From contig SRSI01000038.1 of NCBI GenBank assembly GCA_005656395.1, forward strand, positions 682,001 to 746,000: 64,000 bases of DNA, in the 5' to 3' direction. Shown in pieces: positions 1-11,675 of this stretch (the stretch's first letter is position 1; each line of letters starts with the position of its first letter). The notes below the pieces were generated by a model, which saw only the letters and a program-made list of their open reading frames with translations, did not search any database and was not told the origin of the DNA. Both the position numbers and the translations under genes were made by a program. Origin of the DNA: Strongyloides papillosus. Its lineage: Eukaryota > Nematoda > Chromadorea > Rhabditida > Strongyloididae.

Positions 1-480
1 TTTTTTAGTAAAAATTAAAATTTGATAAAAATTTAATTTTATGCAAAGTTGTTTAAAGAAAAATAAACTAAATTTAGTACATAGAACAAATTCTTACATA
101 AAATATATAAAACATTAACAAAGTTTGTAGATTAAAAATGAAAGAAGTTATTTTAGGTATTAATTTTTTTGTTTTTTCATTTATATATTTGTAAAATTAA
201 AATAGATATGTAGTTAATAGAGCAATGATATTAAATTATTTATACTAATTTAAATAAAATTCTTTTTGTTGAGTAAATTTTTAACTTAACTAAGCAGTTT
301 CAACAAATATAAATGTTATAAAATGATTTTAAAACTCAGAAATATTTCATGTAATTAATTAATATAACTATGTATTTTTGCTTATTTTATTTTTCCAGAA
401 AAATGTAATTCAATGAAGGAATTTTTTACACATCTACTTTGATTAATAAATTATTATAAAAAAATCTTTATTAAAAAATA

Positions 481-530
481 TACTCTGCGGACCAGCCCTG
501 ACCTGCCGAAGGCGGGTCTAAGGCTGGTAT
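481..530. repeat. Two-stem hairpin unit, copy 1
   Basis: A GC-rich island in AT-rich DNA. The outer stem ACCAGCC (491-497) pairs with GGCTGGT (522-528); the inner stem CCTGCC (502-507) pairs with GGCGGG (511-516) around a GAA loop. It matches a diverged copy at 27618-27666 in which paired positions have changed together. The function is unknown. Confidence 0.7.
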
Positions 531-1212
531 AATAAAACTAAATACTAAAATAATATCTTTAATTGTTAATATCTTGTGTAGTTAAATAATAATTTTTGCT
601 TTTTGTTGTTTTTTTATAAAATTTTTAAACTTATTTTTGTTAGCAGATTGGTTAAAATAATGATCTTCATTAAAATGTCAACAACATCACACGGAATCTT
701 TACTTCTAGTAAATTATTTTATAAAATAAAAAACTAGTTATACTCTAAGATAAGCATAATATTATAAAAAATATCAAGATTAAATAAGTAATGCACAAAA
801 AAATAAGTTGTTGGTGATGATTACTTTAAAAAAAATGTAGCGATTTTATCTTATACTTTCATTAAACGTACTATAAAATAGTAAAAAGACATACAGATAC
901 TAATTAACTTACTTTTTATTTTAGAAAGTAGAAAAAAATGGAAATATATAATACAATAAAAAAATTTAGACTTTATATACAAATTCACAAGTGATAACAT
1001 AACTGTCATAAAATTTACTTCACTATTGCTTTAAAATGCCAAATACATATATTCTTGTGAAAAATGTCAAATTTTATGCGACAATATAATATTTTGCTTC
1101 GTTTAAAAATTTTCTTCTCACTTAGTATTTGAAAAATTGTTAGATTCTTTGTGGAGAAGCGAAAAATAAAACAATTGAAATGACTATGAAAAACTTACAA
1201 AATAACGGAAAA

Positions 1213-1390
1213 CTGTAGTTTTGCCTGAACCTTCACCTACAGGTCACTTTATAATAGACGTTTTGCTTGAATATTCCGCCCGAACGTTTAGGCAAAACAT
1301 ACGTTTAAAAAAGATTTCTAGATGAACATTCAGGCAAAACGTTTTTTTTTAAAATGACCCTTAGATGAACGTTCAGGCATAACGTACATA
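1213..1390. repeat. Repeated TTTTGCCTGAA motif cluster
   Basis: The motif GTTTTGCCTGAA or its complement occurs about five times: near 1215, at 1260 and 1286 (facing each other as a hairpin), near 1330 and near 1374. One more copy is near 1785. The spacing of the last two cluster copies is about 44 bp. This fits degenerate inverted termini of a small DNA transposon, but ends and target duplications could not be fixed. Confidence 0.45.
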
Positions 1391-1999
1391 TATAAAAGTT
1401 TTTTTAGAATGATTTCTAAAATAATGGAACATTTTACTCTACACGAAAGTGTTAACGATAGTTAAAAGAAATGCATTTTATGTAATTTTTAAATAAATTA
1501 CACTATTTTTTTTTATCTTCTGATAAAGATAGTGCAACGCACCACTTGTTTAGCACTGCCTTCATAATATACTCCATATAGGAAATCGACAGGGAAACAC
1601 AAAATTTGAAAAAAAATAAATTTTTAATTAATTTTTTTAAAATTATTTTATTCAATATGTCTTAAAAAATATATATTTGACTATTTTTATAACAAAAAAA
1701 CAATTAATTCTCATTTTGAAATATTTTTTTTAGATAAAAAAATAATTGCTATTTCAAAAATAGTTCTTTTTTATATGTATGTTTTGCCTGAATATTTAGA
1801 CAAAAATGGTAGGTACCCAAAATAATTTATAATATTTTTACAGATTACTGGTAATTATTAAAGCTGACAGGTCTTTTGCAAAATTCTACATTTTTTTGAA
1901 TAATGTATGGTAATTATTTGTTACATAATATGCAACAAGATTTCAAAAATTATTACTAAATATTTTTGTTCGGTGGCCTATTAAATGGCACTCGGTTGT

Positions 2000-2081
2000 G
2001 CAGCTATGTCCGAGCGGTTAAGGAGAGTGATTAGAAATCACTTGGGCTTTGCCCGCGCAGGTTCGAATCCTGCTGGCTGCG
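2000..2081 (+). tRNA. tRNA-Ser (AGA)
   Basis: Complete class II tRNA of 82 nt. The acceptor GCAGCTA pairs with TGGCTGC (one G-U), the anticodon stem AGTGA/TCACT encloses the loop TTAGAAA (anticodon AGA), there is a short variable arm, and the T arm carries GGTTCGAATCC. There is no intron and the discriminator is G. It decodes UCU, and UCC/UCA by inosine. It stands about 23 kb from the other tRNA genes. Confidence 0.96.
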
Positions 2082-2845
2082 AATTGTTTTGCTTTTATTC
2101 TTTATATAAATCAGTACAAGTTATTAAAACAATTTAATTTATTTCTACCATGTATTTTTAATCATTTTAAATGTTAAAAAAATAATATATATGGTAAAAT
2201 TTAGAGCAACTAAAAAGAAATAAACTAATTCTTAAAGTTAGTTAGCTTTTTTTATAGTGATTTATAATGTTTCTACGGTTAATTTGTAGAAAGAGTTTAA
2301 TACATATGTATGATGTTACTTAATAATTGGTTATCATCATTTTTAAGATATTTTTTTATTAAATAATTGAAATTTTATATTCAATGACTGAGTATCACAA
2401 GATTTTTTCTTATAAAAATATTTAAAATAAAGTAATTTCTTTTTATTTAACACCATAAAATTGACAGAAAAGTTTTTTTGCAATTTGGAGAAATTGCAAG
2501 GAATATTTTTTACTTTAATGTTGTACTAAACTTTAAAATTTCTTTAGTTTGACAAAAATTTTTTAATTTTAATTCTTCCCAATGTATAATAGACAGGGTT
2601 ATCTTACGTATATCTAAAAAAATATATATCTACCGTGTATTGAGTTTAATTTACAAAAAAAACACTAAAATTTATTTTTCTCACAATTACTTCTCTCGTA
2701 ATTTTTATTTTTCCTGGAATGATTTTCCTGTCAACCAAAATTCGGGGAAAATTTAAACATGAAATTTTATCTGTTTTATTGTAAAATAAAAATATTATCA
2801 TTAAAAATTAAAAAATAGATAATTATTAATTCACTACTTACAACA

Positions 2846-2965
2846 CAGAAAAAAAAAAAAGGACACAGGTTTGCAAAAAATGTAATAAATTTGTCCCACC
2901 AAATAAAATTCAAATTTTCTTTATTTGCGACTAATTTTGTCTCACTATTTCGCATATAAAAATTA
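2846..2965 (-). repeat. Dispersed repeat family R, copy a
   Basis: Read on the minus strand this stretch resembles 15300-15420 and 24585-24715. Shared blocks are a GTCGC word near the start, GGTGGGACA, ATTACATTTTT or ATTGCATTTTT, and an end of the form TGTCC followed by a T run and TGTGT. The copies are too diverged for exact ends. It is likely a short interspersed or terminal repeat of a DNA transposon. Confidence 0.5.
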
Positions 2966-3407
2966 CATAGAAAATTAAAAAATTATTAAACATTAATTAT
3001 TTAATATAAATCCAATATTTTTAAAAGAACTTTTTTGTTTAAATTAAAGAAAAAAATTTCAATAATTCTTAAATTTTTATAACATCCACATCTCATTTTT
3101 GAAATAAATAATATAGTATAGACAAACAGAAGTATTTAATATTTGTGCTTTATTAATAGATTTTAGAAAAGTAACTAAAAAAGGTAACTATTTGAATTTA
3201 CTGGTTTTGGTATAATTTATTTATCTACATGATATAAATTTTTTAACTATTAGATATTTTCTAAAATATATATAATATCGGTGAAAACAAAATTCCTAAT
3301 TTTTTTCATAGAGTTTAAATAATACCATATTTGTCAGTTAAAGTTGATTTTGTTTTAAAAACAGATGATTATAAAGCAGCATTATTTTATATTATTATTA
3401 CACGTAA

Positions 3408-3563
3408 AAATATTCTCTGAATTTGGTTTATGAAAAAATTATTGCACGAAATTCCGTAATTCCAATAAAAATAATTGAAAAATCTGTATCGGAATTTGTT
3501 TTGCAAATTAAAAAGTCAATTTCATACAAAATTAAAGGAAAATATTTCTCGAAATTAAATTAA
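3408..3563 (+). pseudogene. Possible exon remnant of a TNP2-like transposase gene
   Basis: An open frame of about 52 codons ending at TAA (3561-3563) with coding-like composition. The peptide has a helix-rich pattern (LVYEKIIARN, then PIKIIEKSVSEFVL) like the region between the zinc fingers and the first catalytic Asp of the genes at 20 and 53 kb. No fitting flanking exon was found. It could also be chance in AT-rich DNA. Confidence 0.3.
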
Positions 3564-3660
3564 TATTTTTCTTCATTTCCATGGTTAAGGCAGCTTCCCT
3601 GAAAATTGGAGGAAAATTCTCTATCAATTTTTTTATGTTTATAGAGTCATCAATCTAAAC

Positions 3661-3710
3661 AAGCAGCAGCCTCGCTTCGCTCGTCACTGCTTGGCCGCAG
3701 GGCTTGCATT
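3661..3710. repeat. Isolated GC-rich hairpin
   Basis: About 50 bp with many G and C inside an AT desert. AAGCAG (3661-3666) can pair with CTGCTT (3687-3692), enclosing the alternating word CTCGCTTCGCTCG. I cannot assign it to any RNA family or element. Confidence 0.4.
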
Positions 3711-5186
3711 TTTTTAAAAACATTAAGAGTTCTAAAAAAAATGAAATCTTTTGTTCTATAATAACACAGTTGTAATATTGTAAGTAATATTTTCGTACTT
3801 TACAATATTAATAGTGATTATTAAAATTACATAGGTAATTGATTGTTAAAAATTTATAAAATACATTTTATCTAAATCGTTTTATTACACATCCCCATAG
3901 ATTTAAACACATTTGAGATTCTAAATTTGAATAACTTTTTCCAAATTTTTATTATTGAAATAGAAAATTAAAGAGAATGTTTACGTTAAACTTCTAATTA
4001 GTATTAAAATGCGAGTTTTAAATTATTGAATATAATAGAAATTTATAATACAAATTAGTTTAAAGTTTCGTTAATTTTTTTAACATTATAATTTTTTATG
4101 TTGGTCATAAATATTTCATAATTATTTAACTTAAAATGATCCAATTAAGGAGATTATTATTTTATCATTTCGCATTCTAGTAACATAATAAATAGTAATT
4201 TTACCAATCTAATGCATGCTTATTGTTTTATATTTTTTCTAAAAAATTTTAAAATGTATTATGAAATTAGAATACTTATTTTTAATGTATTTAAAATGAT
4301 AAAAATATTTCTCTACGTTTTTAAGACTAAAAGTAAATCAAAAAAAATAACTATTATACATTACACGTGTAATGTATCGAAAAAAATCAAATTAAAAATA
4401 TACAAATAAAATTATTTTCATAAAATAGTTATAAAAAATGGAAGATTGTTCGGTTTTATAAGTTATAAAAAAAGTGGTAGTGAAATCTGTTTGCAATTTA
4501 CAATAATAACCTAGACACTTTTCATAATAAATAAATTTAGATAGATTGAAAAAAGATAGAAATATATTTAAATCAAAGGATTAGTTATTTTTTTAATGAA
4601 ATATAAAATTTACTTTCAAAACGTTTTGCTGGATAGTTTCGACTTAGAAATTTAGGTAAATTTATCTGCAATTTTTACAAAGCATAGCAAAACTTTTAAA
4701 TAATTTTACATTTTTTTTTAAAAATAAGTCTGTGCATCGCTATATCATAATTTTTGAACATTTTTTTTAAAAACTTTTAATATGTGTAGCTAAACTGGAG
4801 TATTTTTAAACAAATTAGTTAAGATCGTTTTGATATAAAAATATTTAAAGAAAAAAATCTATTCTACTATCGAATTTAAAAATATTTAGTAAAAATTTTG
4901 TTAAATCTCAAAAAACTAAATATAATTTGATTTTAATTTTTCATCATATCTCAATAATAGACATATACTGTACTGATTTTAAATTTTTACTAAATCAGCA
5001 TAAATAATACATATAATGAAATAAAAATTATTTTTTCTACCTATCATCTGAAAATAATACAAATTTTTCTATTATATAATTAGAAAATGTTACTGTGTTA
5101 GAAAATTTATAAAATTGTCTTTCACTTTCTATTGACTATTTTAAGAACGAAAATTCAGATGAAGCAGTATTTATTTTTTCTATCCT

Positions 5187-5700
5187 GCACATTAAAATAC
5201 ATTTTTTATTTTAATAAAAAAAGTACAGAAAACGAAAACCATTTAAAGAAGTAAACTTTTCTCTGAGATATAGGGGAATTTTCGATAACTTACTATTTTC
5301 TGGGATCGGACTTTTTTTGTAAATTTTATTGTTTATACATAACAACTATAAGAAATTGCACATACCTGTGGAATTTCTAGTTATTAGGACCATTTTTAAA
5401 GAGTTTTAGGGGATCACAACATTTCAAGATTATTCTCATTTAAATAGATGTATCTCAAGAGCAAAAATTAAAATGAATCTAATATTTATGTTTTCTAGCG
5501 AGCACATTAAAATGCATTTTTTATTTTTATAGAAATAAATATAGAAAACGACAACCATTTAAAGAAGTAAACTTTTCTTCTAAGATAGGGGGAATTTCCG
5601 ATGACTTACTATTTTCGAAATCGGACTTTTTTGGTAAATTTTATTGTTTGCACGTAATAAGCATTAAAAATTACATCTATACGTGAAATTTTGAATAAAA
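5187..5700. repeat. Two direct copies of a ~316-bp unit with further decayed copies
   Basis: GCACATTAAAATRCATTTTTTA occurs in near-identical form at 5187 and 5502, and TTAAAGAAGTAAACTTTTCT at about 5243 and 5559, so the period is about 316 bp. The related phrase ATGTATCTCAAGA recurs at 5448, 5758 and 6228, which suggests decayed units out to about 6310. No coding potential is seen. Confidence 0.7.
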
Positions 5701-6959
5701 AATTTAGTATTGAGGGAAAAATGGAAGTACCGAATTTCAAAATTTGGTACTTTATGAAATGTATCTTGAAAACGAATAATGGGATTAAGACGATATATAT
5801 GTCATTCGATAGAGAATTTAATTTTACATTAACGTTCTGAAAACACTTTATTTAAAAAGTTTCATATTTTCATTCTGTTTTTAAAAAAACCCAAAAAATT
5901 TCCAAAACAATTTTATGGTACTTAATGTTTTTCGATTTTCTTGTGATTATACTTAAAATGTAAGTTAAAGAAAAACATAGATTAACTTTTTTTATTTTTT
6001 ATCAATTTCCTTCTCTGAATCCTGATATATCATTTTAAAATATAAGAATTTAGGTTTTTTTTGGTCATTTTGAAAAAAGTTCAAAATCTCAATAATGAAA
6101 CTTGAAAATTTAACTTTTTTTTATTTTTACATTATTAGCATCTAAAGCTATATATACCTGTAAAATTTCAGATAAAAAGAATAACTCTAAGGGAATCAAG
6201 AATAGCACACCAAAACATCTTTAAGTAGCTGTATCTCAAGAACGGACTTCAGACTAAAATAATATTGCGTTTTTGAAAGCAGCACATAAAGTTACATACA
6301 TTAAGATATAAAAAAGTTTCAATATCGAAAATAATTTACACACCCTCGTTACTCCTATAATATATGTTAGGATAAATCTATTTCAAATATTGAATTTTAA
6401 TAATATAAAAACTTTAACAATTATTTTTTAAATTTTCAATAAAATTAAACAATTGATCTGATTCCTTCAAAATTTTTGTTCTTTTTTTCGTAATTTTTCT
6501 TCTACATTCTCCGGTAAGCATTAAAATAACTTGATAAAGTATATTTGAAGTCTTCGGTAAAGTAATATTATGACACAATTTCTAAAATATAAAATTAATT
6601 CAATGGTAAATTAAAATTTTTTTTGGTACTTTGTGGTTACATCCCCCCAGAAGATATTGACTTTAATGGTTTTTATAACAGTTTTTGATTATTTATAAAT
6701 AAGTAGTATAAAATAAGGCTATTTTAAAGTATTTATCATTAAAATAATTAATTTTAAAAATTTAAAAAATTTCTTTAAAAATTAAATTTTGAAATTTTTC
6801 ATTTTTGAAACTTTTAGTACCATTTATGAATCACTTACTATTTAATACCCCTTCTTTATATCATAAATGATAAGAGTATCCATTTTTATCTTTCTTTTGG
6901 TACTTTTATTAAGATTGAGGATCTCCTATCTTTCACAGACTCAAAGATATTTTACTTTC

Positions 6960-7085
6960 ACAAAGTCTTTATCATTAGTAATTTTTTATTAAAAAATCAC
7001 TTTTTAGTAACAGTTTATTAGTAATAATTCTTTAATTAACTTATATGCAATAATTTTTTTGATATTAGTTCGTTTTTACATGTTT
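6960..7085. repeat. Direct repeat shared with 16060-16175, copy 1
   Basis: The block from TATCATTAGTAATTTTTTAT through CAGTTTATT to TTAGTTCGT aligns along about 115 bp, by eye about three quarters identical, with 16060-16175 in the same orientation. Both lie in noncoding DNA beside a gene of this locus. Confidence 0.6.
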
Positions 7086-7140
7086 TATTTGTGGGAATAT
7101 AACAACAAAGTACTTTTTTTATCTTTTATTTAAAACATAC

Positions 7141-8688
7141 ATTAATTATTATAAAATCCAATAAAATTACTTCAAGATCGATGTCTGATTTTATAAAACA
7201 ATTTGCAAAAAATAAAACGTATTTTTTTACATTTCCTTCATAACGTATGTATACTCCAGATAAATTTTGCCTTTTACTATCAAGAGGTATTATCAATTGC
7301 TTCATTTGTAACAAACGTGCTAAATTTATTTTAATAATTATATAGAATAGTTTTTTTTAAAAGTAGAGTACGCAAATTTTGGAACACCTTAAAATACAAT
7401 AAAAATAATTAATAAATTGTAAAAATGTTAAAAGTATTAAACATTTTGCTAAAATTTATTACTGACAATATACATTAAGCATTGTACAATAGTTTTTGAT
7501 AAAGAATAATCTTTTTTACTAATATTTAACATAAAAATACTTATTTTTAATAGTTATTTAATAAAAATATAGTAAATGTAGAGATTATTTTAGAATATAT
7601 AACATAAAAATAAGAATATATTATATATATTATAATTGTCTACGAAATTATCATTTTTCCTTTTTTATTTGTATGTTTTTTAATGATTGACTATTTTTTC
7701 ACTAGGTTACGCATCAATTTTTTTTTGTAAATACTTTTGGAGAGTAAATTATATCACCAATTTGTTTTCACTCTACTTTTAAAAAAATAAATCTGCATTT
7801 TTTTTAAACTTACATCCGTACAAAAAAATTGCTTCAATATTATTGTACTCGATCAGTTCATCACAATCTAAATTAATCATCTGAAGAGAAGAAAAAACTT
7901 CATGTAAATTAGAAATATTAACTTGATTTGAAGAATTGTTAAATAAATCATAAAGATTGTTTAAAGTAAAATTCTTTGTGTTATCATTTGAATATATATT
8001 CATTATAAAATCCGAATCTGATTTTAAATTTTTAAGTATTCCCTATTAAAAATAAATTAATTAAAAAATACATGGTGGTATTTTTAAAAGTATAGTAGAC
8101 AAATTTTGAAACACTATATTAGGAACTGTAATGTATTTTTATACTTCATAATTGTCTACATGATTATAACTCTGCTTTTTTCATTTTAATATTTTTTAAT
8201 GATTAGCTATATTTTCATTAGTTCCAGTAATTTAGCATATCAATTTTACCTTGAGAAATTCATCGTTTTTTATAATATTCAGAGAGTAAATAAATTTTCA
8301 AAAATTTGTCTACTATATTTTTTAAAAAACTATCTATAACTTACAATATAATAAAGAATATTTTCATTGATTTCATTAATGTTAAGAGATATTTCTCTTT
8401 GTTTACTCTTTCTTATTGCTTCTCTGAACCGAAATCTACTAAATGTCAAAGCATCAAGACACCATATTCTTTCTATATTACTCAAAAATGCTTCTACTGC
8501 AAAATTTTTGGTAATATAACTTTGTGGAGTTTCAAATCTTAAATAAATAATTATTCTTTTATTTACAATTTTATTAGTTTGCTTATTATTTGGCTCAAGT
8601 TTAAAGTTGGTGACCTCTTTTTCCCTCTACTAGGCTTTATATGCTGTTGTTTTATCCAATTATGACATTCTAGCAATAATCTATTATT
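7141..8688 (-). CDS. Unknown-family gene A (partner-like protein of the TNP2-type elements), 3' end unresolved
   Basis: Four minus-strand exons join in frame: 8688-8567, 8537-8345, 8042-7814 and 7319-7141, 241 codons without a stop; the last donor is GTATGT. The first acceptor and the C-terminal exon are uncertain, and the first intron would be only 29 nt. The protein has an N-terminal basic stretch (SRGKKRS) and a part (AVEAFLSNI, then FREAIRKSK) that aligns with the first exon of the gene at 55640. Its last exons (YVLFFAN, then DFIIIN) align with genes at 11676 and 55640. The exon ending in IIN stops at the same codon position and phase as in the 11676 gene. Its introns carry Tc1-like MITEs. 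The function is unknown; the third family member lies next to a transposase gene, hinting at a transposon accessory protein. Confidence 0.6.
7350..7790. mobile_element. Tc1/mariner-like MITE, copy 1
   Basis: Inverted ends: TTTTAAAAGTAGAGTACGC at the left faces the complement of CACTCTACTTTTAAAA at the right, followed inward by CAAATTTTGGAACACC, a typical Tc1-type terminal sequence. It is about 440 bp, has no coding capacity and lies in the third intron of gene A. It aligns with the shorter copy at 8085-8330. Confidence 0.65.
8085..8330. mobile_element. Tc1/mariner-like MITE, copy 2
   Basis: Inverted ends TATAGTAGACAAATTTTG (near 8091) and the complement of CAAAAATTTGTCTACTATA (near 8315), flanked by TA. 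Internal sequence matches copy 1 along ATTGTCTAC and TTTTTTAATGATTRRCTAT. It lies in the second intron of gene A, ending within about 15 bp of the donor site. Confidence 0.7.
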
Positions 8689-10604
8689 CTAGCATGTTTT
8701 TTGTCATTTTGTTAAACTTTTTTTATGTGAAATTTTTGTAATTCTACTCTAATTATAAAATTTTAGTTGATAAATGTTAAAATATTACACAATATTAAAA
8801 ATTTCTTTTTTTAAAATAATTTAATTTTTAAAAATTGTTGTTTTTTAACATAGTGGTTTTAGAATTTTTCGATTTTATGTAACTTTTGATAGTAATGCTA
8901 TATGTGAGAAATTTATTATTTTTTTGTATAAAAGTAGATTAAAATAAATTTTCTATAACGCATACCTTACGAATGTTTGAGGTGTTTATATATGGTAGTA
9001 AATTTTCTAATTATTTTATAAATCGTAAGATCATTAATTTAGCCTTTAATAGACTTATTTAGATTAAGAAGCTTCAAACTTTTTTATTTTTGTTTAAATC
9101 TTTTTTAATGTTACAATTTAAAATTATTATCAGTATAAAATTCTTAGAAAAATTTCTATTGTCATCCTTTTACAAAAGTATATTGACTTATAGAAATTTT
9201 ATTATTATTATTACTGTGAATTAGTTATTATATAATTTATTATTTTATTTAAATAGCGTACGGACCAAAAAATTTAATTTATCTTTATAAGAAATATTAT
9301 CTTAGAACATTTATTAATACTCTTAACACATATAAAAAAGAAGGGAAGGATATTTCAGTATTTAAAGTTAAAATTAAAAAAAATAAAATTTTTAATTTGA
9401 GATTGCTTGTTTGATTTACTAAAATGTTTAAATCATCAAGAAATCTTTCGGTGGTTTTATCATTTATGGAAATTTAAGACACCGCATCACCTACGTTTCT
9501 AAATTAAAAAAGTTGAAAATTACTAATTTAATTTTTTTTGGCTATCTTGATAAAAATTTTTTAAATTTAAAATCAATTATTTTAGAGAAAATTATATGCT
9601 TATGATATAACAAGTTGTTTTTACAACTTTTTAATAATTAAAAATTACAAAAAAGGGGTTACTGATTCTAAAATATATTCAAAACGACTTTATTGCAAAT
9701 TGCCAATTATAAACAAACTAATATAAAATGTTTTATCAATTACCTACCTATATAAAGCAAAAAACTCTTTTATTAATGCTTTTAACGTTGTATTTGTTTT
9801 CCAGATATTTTCATCGTAATCATTTTCTTTTAAGTACGATATTCTAAATGATAATTGTTATTTAACTTTTAACTACCAAGATGTTTGATTTGCGGACAAA
9901 ATATTTATATTTTAGTTTATAATTATGTGCTAATATCAAATCAAATTTTCCAAAAAAAGTTTTACTTAAAAAATTGTTGGGTACTTTCATAATATTTACA
10001 GAGTTGACCAAAATATTCATCACTGTTGCATAAATGTTTAATACATCTTTTAATATTTGATATATTTTTATGATATTATGTTTATTTAATAGCCTGAATT
10101 CTTTTTTCTATAGTGGAGAAAGAACTATTACTAGAATTAAATTATAGCCTAAATTTTTTAGTGAGGATTATTCTATAATTTATTAGTAATAATAATTATA
10201 GAAATATAAAAATTATTATAACGTTTGTAATAAATAACAGCAAACATTAAAACTTATAAAATATCAAAACTAATAGTAATAATTAAACTAATACTCCTCA
10301 TATTTTATTGGAGTATTTAAAAGTTGTAAAATCCATATTAAATTTTTTTTATTATAAACAATAACGCATAATGTTTAATATTCTATAACCTCAGTTGTAA
10401 TTGCCTTATAATAAACCTTTATATGCTTTTTTTAAAAAAAAATTTGGGTTATCAAATCGTTATAATATCGTAAAAAAAACTAATAGGTTATATTTAATAT
10501 AAACATCATTTTATTTTTGTGTCCACAAAACGAAAAGTTTGGTATTTACGCAATATTTATACTTCTTGGTAGTTAAGTGTTAAATTAGAAATAAAAAAAC
10601 ATAC
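8689..10604. other. AT-rich stretch with a MITE
   Basis: Apart from the inverted-end element at 9861-10584 I see no genes or structured repeats here. Confidence 0.45.
9861..10584. mobile_element. MITE-like element with ~20-bp inverted ends
   Basis: TTTAACTTTTAACTACCAAG at 9861-9880 faces the complement of CTTGGTAGTTAAGTGTTAAA at 10565-10584, matching at 18 of 20 positions. The interior is AT-rich and noncoding. The right end lies 21 bp from a coding exon. Confidence 0.6.
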
Positions 10605-10734
10605 ATTGAGTTGAATCTTGGAATGGCCAACAAGCCATTCAACGAACTTCTAAGTGTTCTTGATCCTAAATAGAGCTTATCTAGCATATTCTTTAAAGCT
10701 AATGTCTCTTCTACTTTACGCATAATGATACAAA
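10605..10734 (-). CDS. Orphan coding exon
   Basis: An exon bounded by a good acceptor (TTTAATTTTAG) and donor (GTATGT), 130 nt long with higher GC than its surroundings. It reads CIIMRKVEETLALKN, then LGSRTLRSSLNGLLAIPR. The even composition, splice sites and absence of stops indicate real coding DNA, but I do not recognise the protein. No partner exons in matching phase were found; the next exons downstream belong to gene A, 1.9 kb away, with a different phase. Confidence 0.45.
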
Positions 10735-11675
10735 CTAAAATTAAAGGATAAAATAAAATGTTAATAACGTATTAAAAAATTAATTTAAAGAATAATACAG
10801 GGTGGGCTAAAACATGTATTGAATTTGTGTTCTAACTTCGTTATTCTTACTACAATTTATTCTTTTTTATTAGTATATAAATAGATCGTGCTGCCAACAA
10901 TTAGAAGATATAAATATTTTAAAATCATAATAGAAAAGATATTACTCATACACTAGATACTTTTTATTAAAAAATTTGAGTACAATTGTGATGCACATTT
11001 TTGACCCATCTGTACATCAAATTAACTGATTCATTCATTTAACTGCAATGTTAACTTACAACACACAAAGAAAAATTTATTACAAGAAGTGAAATAATTT
11101 ACTGAATAATGATGCAATTCTTTATTATATTCAAAATTTTCTTATCACCAATTTTTATTGTAAAAAAAGTCTTTGTATATTTTGTCATTTTAAATTGATA
11201 ATAGTTCTTATCAATTATGCATAATGAAAAAACTAACTGTTACATTAATTTTTTTTACAAAACACTCTAAAAATAAGAATAAATTTACAAAGATAATAAA
11301 AATCAATGTTAATAATTCGATTGAAAATATGATAACAATACATAAGAGTTCTAATGAAGTATAAAAAGTTTTAGTTTTTTTATTAAATTTTTTTAAAATT
11401 CTTATGATATTTTTATTTACATAAAAAAGACGATATATTTTTTAGTTATTAAAGAAGTCATTATCTTTTCGTAATGTGCTATAAATGCTCTTTGCTGATT
11501 GTTAGTTGTGCTATGATTTTTTTATTATTAAAGTATAAATAATAAATTTAATAAATAATTATAATTATTATTTTATATTAGAATGTTATTTAAATTTTAT
11601 GAAATTAGAATTATCATTTTTATTTATATAGTAAGAAAAAAAATAATAAATTGCACTTTTTAAGGTTATACAATT

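Larger units (their letters stand above)
1..1999. other. AT-rich DNA without recognisable genes
   Basis: Apart from the hairpin unit at 481-530 and the TTTTGCCTGAA cluster at 1213-1390, this stretch shows only A/T runs and short frames. I found no exon with convincing splice sites. Confidence 0.5.
2082..7125. other. Gene-poor AT-rich region with repeats
   Basis: It holds repeat copy a (2846-2965), the exon remnant at 3408-3563, the GC-rich hairpin at 3661 and the 316-bp direct repeats at 5187-5700. The frame at 4212-4409 is low-complexity and not convincing. Confidence 0.5.

Noticed and set aside
4212..4409. A 65-codon plus-strand frame
   Set aside because: Low-complexity Lys/Ile/Phe sequence, no splice context, no relation to other genes here.
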